Of a DNA stretch of 64,000 nt, positions 36,365 to 47,320 are shown in pieces (the first letter of the stretch is position 1; every line of letters begins with the position of its first letter). The position numbers and the translations under genes are program-made. Below the pieces are notes generated by a model. That model was given only the letters and a program-made list of their open reading frames with translations. It was not told the DNA's origin and searched no databases. Source of the DNA: Avena insularis (lineage: Eukaryota > Streptophyta > Magnoliopsida > Poales > Poaceae); contig CM042697.1 of NCBI GenBank assembly GCA_023614405.1, forward strand, positions 306,746,323 to 306,810,322. Direction: 5' to 3'.

Positions 36365-36377
36365 GGCTCACCGAGGC
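36365..36377 (-). promoter_or_regulatory. Splice-donor-like site in the leader of T
   Basis: Minus-strand CCTCGGTGAGCCC, about 240 bases downstream of the TATA box; the same site is kept in the 3' LTR at 13473-13485. It matches the donor-like sites of S1 and Y almost base for base. Use as a splice site is an inference. Confidence 0.4.
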
Positions 36378-36607
36378 TCAGGCGAGGGTTGGCGATGGGG
36401 GCGAACGATGAAGTTGACGACGGCGAACCTCCTGGTACTGGTGGCTTCTCCTGGGGCGGCTCCAATCACTGGCTCCTTTCTTCCTCCTCCACGGCAGACT
36501 CCGGCCAAATTCCGGCGACCTGCTGCTCGCCTTGCTCCGGGAATGAGTGGGGGTGGTTCTGAGAGAGAGGGAAGTGAGATGGTGTGTTGAGTTTGAACAG
36601 GGGTGGC

Positions 36608-36620
36608 CTCTATTTATAGT
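36608..36620 (-). promoter_or_regulatory. TATA box of T, 5' LTR
   Basis: Minus-strand ACTATAAATAGAG, a strong plant TATA box at the edge of the GC-rich leader. Transcription would run leftward through the GC-rich island toward the primer site. The other LTR carries a mutated version. Confidence 0.7.
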
Positions 36621-37860
36621 GCAACGAGGGGACCGAAGAAGCTCGCTTCGTCGCTTGACAATGAGCTAAAGGCATGGGCGATGATAGGGGGCGGTGTTGT
36701 GCTCCCGGGCGAAGCTCAACGACATGGTTACGCGGCATAGGGCGGTGCGAGATGGTTGGAACATTGCGGTGCTCTGGGCGGGTCCGACGGACATTTTAAT
36801 GGTGCACCGCGGCTATGGGTCGTGCAGCGGCGAACGGGGTTGTCTGGCGGTCTCCTGGGGTGGGGGTGATCACGCTTGCATGCGGCGAGGGCGGCACGCG
36901 GTCTGTGGGCGTGTGTCGAGGGTGGCGCCCTGGAGCTCTCTCGGCATGGTCGTAGAGATAGTGGGCGCGAGCGTTCCGTGTGGTCCAGTGGCTGGTAGGG
37001 ATCGAGCACTGGACAGGGGGTGGCGGTGGTGATGGCGTGCGTCCCAGACATGGTGGCTAGGCTTGGTTCTTGCTCTGGCTAGCTAGCCATGGTCGGATGG
37101 CAAGGGTGCCTTCGGGTTGGCATGGCATGGTGCAATGGGTAGGGGCTACGGGTGGTCAAGGCACTGGTTGGCACTGGGGGAGACAAGTGTGATCAGTGGT
37201 GAATAATGCTTAGCCAAATTACTACTCAAAACAGTGATGTTTGGCCGGTTTGATTTTCTATCTCCAAGTGTTTGATGAAATGGCCGCAAGAAATTCAAAT
37301 TTGAATTTTTGGTTCAAACTTGGTGGGTGTATTAGTTACATACTAGGGGTTCTCTGGTTAGTTCGAAAGGTCAGGGGGTACTGGTTTGGTTGGTTTTTAT
37401 AAATGGATGGTCTTCCCATATATTAAAGATTCAATTTTGAATTGTCATTTGAATCAAGTTGCCAAATGTTTCTGTAAGTTTGAAAGGTGGGCTTGGGCTC
37501 AATTTTATTTGGTCTAGCAAGGGGTGAAAATAAAGGGAAATGTTTCTGTTTGAAATCTTGGACTAGAAATATTCAAAGTGGCCTAGTGAGCAAGATTGGC
37601 AAAAATGACCATTTGCTTTATTTTGTTTGTTTTTCATTTTCTCTTGATTTGTTTCTGCTTGGAAAAGTTTTAGATGATGTTGTTTTCATTTTTGAACCAT
37701 TCCTTGCTATTTAAATAAATCACACAAGTCCATTCATGCATTCATACAATCATCACATACACACATGCATTCATATGATTTAATTAACAAAAGTTTTTGT
37801 TAACCCTAATTTTGGTAATTGGAATTTGATAGTCATGATCAATACTTTTGGGATGTTAAA

Positions 37861-37865
37861 AGGCT
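37861..37865. repeat. Target-site duplication of T, right copy (AGGCT)
   Basis: Matches 10954-10958. Copia B pol continues after it. Confidence 0.9.
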
Positions 37866-38447
37866 GATCCTGGAGAAAGCCACTGGATAGCGGCTAAAAA
37901 TATCCTAAACTACTTGAGAAGGACCAAGGATATGTTTTTGGTTTATGGAGGTGAAGATGAACTCAGTGTAAAGGGTTACACGGATGCAAGTTATCTTACC
38001 GACTCTGATGATTCTCGTTCGCAATCTGGGTATGTGTTTGTAATAAATGGAGGGGCTGTGAGCTGGAAGAGTTCCAAGCAAGAGACGATGTCTGCATCTA
38101 CAACAAAGGCTGAGTATATTTCCGCCTTGGAGGCAGCAAAGGAAGTTGTTTGGATGAGGAATTTACTCATGGATCTTGGTGTGGTTCAGGGCTCGTCCAA
38201 TCCGTTAGACGTGTATTGTGACAATAATGGTGCTACTGCACAAGCCAAGGAACCTAGACAACACCAGAAGAACAAGCACATACTCATGCGGTACAACCTG
38301 ATTCGCTAGTTCGTGGATCAGGGTGATATCATGTTTTGCAAGGTACACACGGATGCAAATATTGCGGATCTGTTGACAAAGCCGTTACCATAGCCGAAGC
38401 ATGAGGCGCACCTAAGAGCTATGGGCATTAGATGCCTAGACATGTGA
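37866..38447 (+). pseudogene. Copia element B: RNase H, right fragment
   Basis: Continues the frame left at 10958: DPGESHWIAAKNILNYLRRT, then YTDASYLTDSDDSRSQSGYV, VSWKSSKQETMSASTTKAEY, DVYCDNNGATAQAKEPR and KNKHILMRYNLIR. A TAG at 38307-38309 follows, then the C-terminus VHTDANIADLLTKPLP and a second stop. This is the RNase H domain of copia pol, which ends at the TGA at 38445-38447. Two stops in the last 50 codons make it inactive. Confidence 0.9.
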
Positions 38448-38465
38448 TGTTGGAAGATTGACTCT

Positions 38466-38480
38466 AGTGCAAGTGGGAGA
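38466..38480 (+). other. Polypurine tract of copia B
   Basis: AGTGCAAGTGGGAGA ends one base before the LTR start TGTTGGGAATATGCCC. It is the same tract as in copia A. Confidence 0.85.
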
Positions 38481-38481
38481 C

Positions 38482-39430
38482 TGTTGGGAATATGCCCTAG
38501 AGGCAATCATGTATGATGATATTTCCCAGTGTATTCATAAAGATATTATGTTGTCCTTGTATAAACATCTAATGTGTATCATTAAATATTTGATTCGGTT
38601 GTGGAACTATGCATTCATGTTGTTTGTACTAAATATCCTTGGTCATCGAGGTTGTGCTGGACACCCAACTTAGACCAATGTGAAAGTCGGCTGATGACTC
38701 AGTTCCACTTGTCATGGGCATGGAGATGCTATTCCGACTTACATAGATTCGGCTAAAGAGTTTAAAGAGTCGGATTGACCCATATTGAGGTACAATGAAC
38801 AATTTGTCATTTGTATAAATCAATCAATGTAATCCTTAGACCTGAGGTTGTTGCATAGTCCAAGTTGAGGATCACCGACTTAGGTTCTACCAAACGCTGA
38901 TCTATAACTGGGAAGTAATAAAGGCAGAGTTCGGGTCGACTGAGAATCAAGCTGCGTGATGTGAATAACCAAGATGGGATTTTGCCCCTCCACTTGGAAA
39001 GATATTCTCTAGGCCCTCTCGGATGATATGATTCGGAAATCATGGCCATACACGACTGGGTTAAGTGTTAACCGAGGCGATCGACTAAGAGTTAGACGGA
39101 TGAATCACTTATCTTGGATCGAGAAGAGAGTCAGACTATTTAAGGGATGACAGTTATTCGCCTATAGTCTGACAAGGTATATCATGAGGCAAAAGGAACT
39201 CGGACGCAAGACGCATTGGAAAGGCAAGTCGTCATGACTCTTTGGTACTTGGGAGTCGGCACGTTCTGCTAGGAGCCGCTACCGACTGGGACTCCAATCG
39301 TGTCCAAGTTGCCATGAGCCTGCGGGGTCACACACTTAAGAGCAGGAGCAAGTTCGGATTGGATCTGAACCAGAAATCCGCAACGACGCGTCTAGTGGTA
39401 AACCTTGTCTCCTTCTTCCTCAGCTAGATC
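38482..39430 (+). repeat. 3' LTR of copia B (right end unresolved)
   Basis: Starts TGTTGGGAATATGCCCTAGA and shares landmarks with the LTR of A in the same order (a GGCCCTCTCGG block, ATCATGAGGCAAAAGGAA, CACACTTAAG), so the two families are related though clearly different. It is recognisable to about 39430. The true end is unclear, because the sequence runs into the Z remnant without a clear CA end or duplication. Confidence 0.7.
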
Positions 39431-40045
39431 TTGGGATCACCGCATAGGGAAAAAGTTTATTTTTATCTCTATGTGGTCTGACAATTTTAAATAAATATTT
39501 TATCAAACATTTATCCTAAAATTTAAGTACATGATTTTTGGGATACAATTTTTGTGTATACCCACAGGACTCGCTAACCAGGATGTCCTACTAACAGGTT
39601 TGAGCTTTGCTTCATGGCTGACCTAGTCAGGGAAAGAGGATGGAGTCAATTCCGACTATTACAAGGCCCAGAAGACTTACTGACTTAGGCCTGTACTATA
39701 ACTTGTAGTCCAAGCTGTATCTAGTACTGACTCTATAACATAGACGGATAGGTTTCTCCTGTAACCCTAGGTCTTGGCCCCTTCATAAGCCAGACCTACG
39801 GTATCCTTCAGGAACAACCACAACCAACTCGCACAACCGAACCTCTCTTACAATCCGATGTAATATCTGGCTCTTGTCGATATATTACTAGGTTGCTACG
39901 AGGAGTAGGATCCGATCACCACTGTTGGATCTCAACCTGGGTAAACTTGTGCTCACCACTCCTAGAACACCATACGTCTCACACCCCATCTTATAAATGC
40001 TCTTAGGACCCCCTATGGTGTACTTTTCATCAATCTGTCGATAGT
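39431..40045 (+). repeat. LTR remnant of gypsy element Z and junction with copia B
   Basis: About 120 AT-rich bases of uncertain origin, then a unit beginning near TGTGTATACCCACAGGACTC (about 39553) and ending CTGTCGATAG before a primer-site-like motif at 40046. Length near 490 bases and position before a gag-like region suggest the 5' LTR of a Tat-type gypsy element. The left boundary is a guess. Confidence 0.4.
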
Positions 40046-40062
40046 TGGCACCCACTATGGGG
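40046..40062 (+). other. Primer-site-like motif of Z
   Basis: TGGCACCCACTATGGGG resembles the TGGCGCCCACCGTGGGG motif found after the 5' LTR of many grass gypsy elements. Three transitions separate it from that form, as expected for an old copy. Which tRNA is involved I leave open. Confidence 0.55.
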
Positions 40063-43000
40063 CAGGTGATCTTCGGACCTTTGTTCTGGGCGGAATATGC
40101 GCGTGCAGGAATCAACAAAACAATCACCATAGGTAACGTTCTCTATGCCAACGAAATCCCTCTCAATCTTCTCGATGAGACTTGGATTCCGTCTAAGGAG
40201 CTTGTGACAACCCACACCATCATGACAATCGGCGAGATCGGCATCTACTTCGGTTTTGCTAAACACGCCCAACCCACCCCTGCGGTGATGACCATGGTGT
40301 AAGAACAATCCGGATCCACTCTATCCGCAGAGGCGGAAGAGTTCCAGGTCCCGGAAAACCCTAAACCCTCCTATCCCACTCCTGTAGTGGAAGAAGTAGC
40401 AGAGGAAAAATCTGAATCTATTCTCTTTGACAAGATTGGATATACGGATGAAGAATACTATCGCTCTGGATCCTGTTTTACCAATGATGGATCATGAAAA
40501 GCGCTACTAAGGCACATGATCAGTTCTATCGAGGTTGACGTTGAGAGTCGTTTGTACCGTTACCTCAGGTCAATCAAGAAGAAGAAGCATTGCTTTGTGG
40601 GTTACATTGGCTCTGGATTTGACTTTATCGATGATGGATCCTAAAAAGACTCAGTCCTTGATATAATCAAATAAGATACTGAATTACCCACTTCACCTCA
40701 AGAATCACTAACATCGGCAGAACTTTGAGAATTTGAGAAGGCCATGGAGGCGTATGGTGAAGAATACACCTCCAAAACATCGCAAGGTGAAGAGGATATG
40801 CCTCTGAGTCTGTATGATAGCATGGATGAAGACTACACCTCGCAAGGTGACATGGACACCGGAGATTCTTATGAGGTTCAAAAGTCTGATCCAACCTTGG
40901 CTGAAAGTACAGATGGAAGCTTATCTCCTGGTAACAGATCAAAATCCGTCTTTTCCACTGGCACGCGCATAAAAGCTGTTGGGCGGTCAAAGAGGAAGAA
41001 TACCAAGAAAACCCACAGGTGGAACCGGTAGAGGAAGGCAACAATGAAGAAATTGATAACGAAATCGAGGTGGTGAAGCCCGATGGAGAACTAGTTAATA
41101 ACACACCGAATGATCCTCTGGTTACTAGACATGTGGTCACCCAAGGTGCACCTGAAATATACGGAGACGCATTAACAGTACCAATCCCAACTCCTTCGTA
41201 TCTTACACAGGAGTAATTGGATAAAATGGTCGAGGACCTGGAGAAACATTGTTTGCTCTTTGTCGACGAGGCTGCACGCATTGTTCAGATTAAGCAGCAG
41301 ATGGACAGCAATCCTGCCGAGTACAAGTTAGAATTCAAGCGACTACCAATAGGTGTCCTAGTCCTTCCCAACAGTAATCCGGATGTCCATAGAGATTTAT
41401 TTGATGGAAAGGCCAGAGGGTAGATCCCAGTATACAACACACCAGTAGAAAACACTGCCTCTGTTCGAGCTATCCTCGCCAACAACCCGTCTCCAGAACA
41501 GGTCCAGCAGTGCATAGCATTTCTCGACAAAGGACTGCAGCAACAGAAAATGGCCGCGTCGTTCAGCTAAAAACTTGCATCAAAATCTGAACAGTGCCGC
41601 ACTTATGCATGAAAAAATGATTATATAAGACCCCGAAGGGAACCGGATAAATGTAACCATTCCGACCCTAGGAATGACGATAACTCATGGACTGGTTCAA
41701 ACGGTCATCATCACAAGACCGCGCATGGCTGGTCAGAAGTTCTCCCGGCTGCATCGCAGGATGCTATAAGAGCACTAGCCCCTCACCAACCCCATCGTCG
41801 GCAAAATATGTCCATAAGGATGAAGAAGAAGCACAGCGCCAACAAGAACGGGACCGACAAAGGATGCCGCCTCGCAGACACACTAGCAGTCCGGCTGAAC
41901 CTCGTCGCAATGAGAAAAGTGCCAGACGAGGAAACGACAGAGACCTAGGCCAAGTGAGCACAGCGGCTGACATCACAAAGAACCACCTCGGAGCCAGTGC
42001 AACGAAGCTCTGGAAGGAGGTCGCCGCTCTACCTGAATAACCCTCCGAAACCACCATCCCCACCTAACAGTGACAAAGAAGGATCTCATCATAGCCGTGG
42101 AAGCCCCATGGGTGGAGAAGGCAACGGCGGGAGAAGAAGCAAGAACCCGACTCCGCCGCCTCGCAGGCACACCTAGCATCCGAGGCGCAAATCTCTCTCA
42201 CCCAATGATGGCGATACGAGGAGGAGGACATGTATGTGAGACCCAAGTGTTTTGGTCCACGCATTCATCAAACAAAATTTCTAGTTGACTTCGGCATCGC
42301 AAAACACGTTCAACCCTACGACGGTGTGGCTCGGCCAGACACTTGGCTCCAGGATGTTTCCTAGTCCTGGTGCATCACTAAAGAAGGAAATAGCTTGGTC
42401 GCAGTCCGATATCTCCCACTTATGCTACGGAACACTGCTTCATCATGGCTTAATGAGTTATCAGAGAACTCAGAAAACAACTGGTATGATATGCAAAGTG
42501 CGTTCTTTTTGAATTTCTAGGGTACATATAGGAGGCCCTACCTGGTCCGGGACATGTAGCGTTTCAACCAGAGACCTAGAGAAACTTGCCAAGACTACCT
42601 CGAATGATGGATCGACGCAAAAAATCATGTGAAGGAGTAAACGATCAGAGCGCGATTAAAGCTTTCATCGTAGGTATCCTAGTCAGATTACTGCATCACC
42701 GACTAAAGTGTGAAAAAGTTACAGACTTGGGAGAAATGATAGAGAAGGCAAGAAAATATGCAGATGCTGACGATGATTCAGAGGGACTGCTCAATGCCCG
42801 GCTAAGCAACCGAAATAGAAGACTCATAAGCACAAGAACACCTTAGAAGATAAACCCAATATGGATAATGCGGCTGTCAACGCAAATTTTGGATCTACGG
42901 GACGAGGAGGGTGCGCAAGAACACCGTGGAACTTCCTAAGTCCAGGGTAGAGGTGATCAGCAACCAGTTAAGACATATTCCTGGGCCAACATTGCCAATA

Positions 43001-43440
43001 ATCCTTGGGTTCATCACCCGGACGAGAATGGGGGTTCTTGCCACACCAATGCTGAGTGTCGCTTCAATGATGACATCAAGAGAGGCGAATCCACTAGCTA
43101 TAGGGCTAAGCGACGAAAAGGAAATAAAAATACTGAGAAAGGCAAGGTGTCCAAGGAATATTCTGACATGGAATAAGTGGATGATGCACATGCCAAGTCG
43201 GATGGAAAGAAGGATTATGTATGCTTCCTTGGAACTCAGCCAGCTAAGGTCAATAAAGTGGTTCCCCATGAGCTCAATGCCACGGTTCTGGTTGTCCCAC
43301 AGTTTCTGGATTTGACAGAAGTAACCATCACCTTTGACCGAAGTGATCACCCGAAGAAAGATCATCGTCAAGGAAAGTACCCCCTGGTTGTCAATCCTCT
43401 CATTGATGTCTATGAGTGTCGAGGGGACACCCCCGGGTAG
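40063..43440 (+). pseudogene. gag and start of protease of gypsy element Z (heavily decayed)
   Basis: Open stretches in several frames join into a gypsy gag: an acidic N-terminal region (40744-41216), a helical stretch DKMVEDLEKHCLLFVDEAAR, a basic linker (41900-42200), the capsid core SWLNELSENSENNWYDM to AIKAFIVGILVRLLHHRLKC and MIEKARKYADADDDSE (42430-42800), a Cys/His remnant near 43020, and TITFDRSDHPKKD ... GKYPLVVNP at 43310-43400, the usual entry to the protease of Tat-type gypsy elements. There are many stops and frameshifts. No pol follows before the LINE. It is one of the oldest layers here. Confidence 0.65.
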
Positions 43441-43470
43441 GCTAACTAGATAATAAGCAAGGGTAATGTA

Positions 43471-43482
43471 ACTGTTTACTGG
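43471..43482. repeat. Possible decayed target-site duplication of the LINE, left copy
   Basis: ACTGTTTACTGG matches ACGGTTTACCAG at 51053-51064 in 9 of 12 positions; two of the three mismatches are transitions. It is suggestive only. Confidence 0.3.
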
Positions 43483-43621
43483 GAAGTGCAAAGATATCAT
43501 CAATCAATAAGTTTTGGGACACATGTAGTCATCATCACAATTTCCGAGGCATTAGGCTCCTCTGAGGTGACCGTTGGTCGTCCTCCGGCCTTCGTCGGCC
43601 TCTCTCCGGCGAGGGATAAAC

Positions 43622-46600
43622 ATGGATTCCTCCGGTGGTTGCTAGAAGATCACCTACTCTAGTGTGACCACGAGAGGTAAGTTTCTCGAGGGATCGCTTG
43701 TTCTCTCGGCTAATTCTTGGCTAGTTCTTCTCAATGCCAAAGGCTCTCCTCTTGAGGGCAGATGTTGGGAAAATGGGGAGAAGATTTCTATTGGATCTGT
43801 TTTGAGGTTCCCCTCTCATCTCTCTCGTGTCAATGATATTTTGGTTCCCTCATCTGGATTTCTTGGTAGATCTCCTACCATCTCTGGGTTAGATGAAGAC
43901 ACTGGGTTTAAATGGCATGCTCTTTGCTCCTCTTTATCGGCTAATGATCTAGGGCAGACTAAAGGGTTCTTGATGCTTTTTTCTAGTGCCAAAAGGTTGG
44001 TTCTTCTCAATCACAATGAGGTGATTACTTATGCTCGGTATTTTAATTAAGATGAATTGGTGGCGACTGGTGTGACTATTGATCTTAATGTTAAAACGGT
44101 TGTTGTGGGTGCTCAAATTTTGCCAAGCTCTTCTATTTTGGATAAAATGTCCAAATCTAATTTGATCATGCCAAAGGTCCTGGATTTTTCCAATGTCCCT
44201 TCTAAGGATGTTTCTCATGATGATCAGTCAGTTAAGCGCCCTGCCCTGGATTTCTCTTTAGGGCAGGAATTTGAGAAAACTCTCTATAAAAAATTCAAGC
44301 ATCAAGTAAATTTTATTGGAGGTTTCAAAAGGAAACCTTACTTTTTGGTCTGTTCATTTGGAAGGGAAAATTTTAAGCTGGACATTCATACTGTTGGCAT
44401 TGCACTTCAAGCTTGTTTTGGAGGATTGGCCTCAAAATTCCAAGTGAGATCTCTTCAAGATAGAACTTTTCGATTCTCGGTTGCTTCGAGGGCTGTGGGT
44501 TTTGAAAATTACAATATTTCAAAATTTTCTTGTGAATCATAAGTGATGCATATTAATCTGTGGGGTAATTGAGGCCCAAATTAGATTTTTGAAGAGAAGG
44601 AAGTTTACATGGAATCTGATGGACATTGGAAAGTTGTCACGCACAAAAAAGTCTGAAAAAATCTCCTTTGATCAAATATGTGAAAAAGGTGCAGCCGGTA
44701 TTCCAGCAACTTGAATTTCCGGTTGCAGTTACGGATTCCTCGCCTGGCACGGTTGGAAAAAATAATTGTGACATTAATTTTCATAATCATGGTCCGTCTT
44801 ACGCTGAGGCTCTCGCTGATGGCGGTATTAAATCAGTTGTAACGACTGCCAGGCCCAAAGATGGCGAGAATCACACGACAATTAAATTGCCTGATCTTAT
44901 TCCTTTTTCAGAAATTCCCGACCTTCCCAAAACGAATGTGGCCCCACAATTCTTTCCTGGGATGGTTCAAGGCCCATTCTGTTTTACCTAATCCCCGGCC
45001 TGCTATGTACAACGGCTTCAAGAAATTCACCATTTCTTTGCAAAAAACAACTGCCAGAAATTCTGTCTCCTCAACTCCCTCGCCTGCAGAAACCCCAACT
45101 CCTCTGGCTTGCTCGTCGCCGGCGAAGTCTGTGACAATGGCGACCATCCCAATTGACCCAGCACCATTTCTACCGGAGGGCTTTGAGAATATGCAGGTGG
45201 CTGGAAGAACAAGAGTCAAGTGGGTGGTGGTTCCACATATACCTAAGACGCATGAACAGTATTCTATCGCCACCATTAATCCCCTCCCTCTTGGTCAGGT
45301 TCCCTTTTCAAATATTCGTGATGTTTTGCTTGATTTCCTCAACAATGATGTCCGTGTGGATTTTCGGGACATTCAGGCTTGTCCCTTTGGTGCCGCCTAT
45401 GTTCAGTTTCACCATGTCAGTGATAGGGACTGGCTCATTATGGCCAGCCCCATCCCTTTGAAAGATGTCCATGTTTCCTTTGTAAAGCATAATGACGGGG
45501 AAAACTTGAGAAGGACTCAATTCAACAATGAGTGTTGGGTCATGCTGGTTGGGCCGCCTCTAGACCACTGGCACACCGAAGACCTGAATTATTTTTTTGT
45601 TGATATTGGAAAGGTGCTCTTATGGGAGAGAGACCCTAATCACAAGGAAGAATTCTGGCAAAATTTAGGGTCACTGATCTTGTGGAAATCCCAAAAAGTG
45701 TGACGTTTACCATTGGTGACTTGGTGGAGACTGAATCCTAGACCTTTTCTATGGAAGTGCTGCATAGCAACCTTCTTGGTGGTGGCCCACCATATGAAGA
45801 CCCATTGCCTGATGACAATATGGACCCACACCCCCTACCTGACCTTGGCCCCTAGGTTCCCCCTCCACCCCATCCCCTAACACCTACTGGTGGGGCTGGT
45901 GGTTGGGGCCAATGGCTGGCTCCACCACCACCACAACCTGTTGGGGACAATGAGGGTTAAGATCTGTGGGAGGCTACTGCTGCTCCTGTGCAGGGACCTA
46001 TTGTTGCTCCTGGTGAAGACATGCCTGTTGATAACCTCAACTTACCTCCTCAAGATGCAAACAGTGCTGTCACTGGTGCTATACTTGTTCAAGACTAGGA
46101 TTCTGATGATGATGTCTCTGTCAATGCTGAGCCTTTTCCTGATGGGGAGTAGGTAGTTAATACTGATGTTCAGGGGGTTGTAATAGGGGAAGGTTTACAG
46201 AGCATCCTTCAGAATTACCTGGAAGATGAAGATGAAGATGCTGATGATGTGAGTCCCATGAAGCTTGGTGCTGATACTAGGGAGAACAATGACTGGATGT
46301 TGGAAGATCAACATCTTTTATCTCCCAATGAAGCTCATCTTCAGGTTGGCATGGCAAGAACATTTGTTGCAATTCCAGATGTCCATGCTGCAAAGCAGGC
46401 TTTTTCTCAACAAGGGCTTGAATTATGGGAAAGTTATTTTGCTCCACACCTGCATAGGACTTCATCATCAAAGGGCTCCCTTAAATGTGGCATTCCTGTA
46501 AGTTGGTTCAATTTCATTACCCTCATGCTTGCTACACCTGAAAAGTTCAATTGGGCCAGAAATTTCCTAATTTCCACTCTCTCGGAAATTATAAAAGAGC

Positions 46601-47240
46601 TTATTTCTAAGGAGAATACCATCTCTTTCATCATTCCTAATGAAAGCTTTTCTCAGATGGCTCCTCCTTGCCTGGGTATTGATACCTTGAAGTCTGCTGG
46701 TACTCCTTCTACTCCCTCCAATAAGAGAAAGGGAAAGGAACCCTTGGTTGAATCTGAGGTAAGAAGGAGTCCTAGAATTGTGGAATTAAATGGGGGCTTC
46801 AGGAGTCATATTAATTGCACTATTTCAGACTGTCTTACTTGTAATGATGCTCTTCCATGCTTAAATCCTAAGGTGGTTAAAAACCTTGCTTCTTCTTTCT
46901 ACAAGGTCAAGGAAGGAGAGCTAGACAAAAGGCTACTCAAGAAGGGAAAAGTATCTGAGATTGCCATTAAGGCCCCTGCCTAGGTCACAAATAAAGGAAA
47001 TGCACCTCAAGTTTAAGTCTGGGAGGCAAGAAGAAGCCTGGGGCTGCTGGTACCTATGGACACCAAGCCAAAAATAACTCTCCCAAATAGGTGTCCAATG
47101 TGTCACAAAACTTATTTTGTTGGAACCTTGTTGGTTCCCTATCTTTGGCCCTGTAATAGAATTCCTATGGTTAGACTGCTGCAAGTTGTGACTTTTGATG
47201 TATACCTTGACCGTGTGATTGACTTATGGAGTGTCATCTG
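43622..47240 (+). pseudogene. LINE ORF1 (broken into several pieces)
   Basis: The ATG at 43622 opens MDSSGGC and meets TAG at codon 8, probably a TGG-to-TAG change; the same frame continues to 44542. After a frameshift near 44650 come a linker and an RNA-binding-like region (45170-45703) with PLGQVPFSNIRDVLLDFLNN and ACPFGAAYVQFHHVSDRDWL, then a frame change and a proline-rich linker. At 46249-46983 there is an acidic and polar segment, then RKGKEPLVESEVRRSPRIVE and a cysteine group (CTISDCLTCNDALPC). At 47041-47240 a CPMCH motif follows. ORF1 products bind the LINE RNA; the function of the C-terminal cysteine part is unknown to me. Confidence 0.75.
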
Positions 47241-47320
47241 ATTATGTCTTTTTGGCCAATTCTACTGGGTGGTTTCATTTGTTGTTCCACCCCAAAATCA
47301 ATCCTGCTTTGTGGTTTTTT

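Larger units (their letters stand above)
10959..37860 (-). mobile_element. Element T: complete Tekay-like chromovirus (Ty3-gypsy), nested
   Basis: On the minus strand the order is 5' LTR (37860-33868), methionine-tRNA primer site (33864-33851), an extra reading frame (33637-32840), gag (32599 down), protease, RT, RNase H, integrase with GPF motif, a chromodomain-like tail (to 23894), polypurine tract and 3' LTR (23835-10959). Chromodomain, GPF motif, FIDD catalytic box and about 4-kb LTRs point to the Tekay (Del) lineage of chromoviruses. Two later insertions interrupt it: copia A in the 3' LTR and solo LTR S1 in RT. Without A the LTRs are about 3999 and 3993 bases. Stops and frameshifts throughout mean that this copy cannot make its own proteins. 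Confidence 0.9.
33868..37860 (-). repeat. 5' LTR of T
   Basis: 3993 bases, TGT...TGACA on the minus strand; the first bases have decayed (TTTAACATCCC against TGTAACATCCC in the 3' LTR). It has a GC-rich island at about 36150-37170. It matches the split 3' LTR throughout. Reading frames at 36208-37051 on both strands lie in the GC-rich island, recur in the other LTR and show no domain. Confidence 0.92.

Noticed and set aside
40667..41281. Minus-strand 204-codon frame
   Set aside because: It has no domain; the plus strand here fits the N-terminal region of Z gag.
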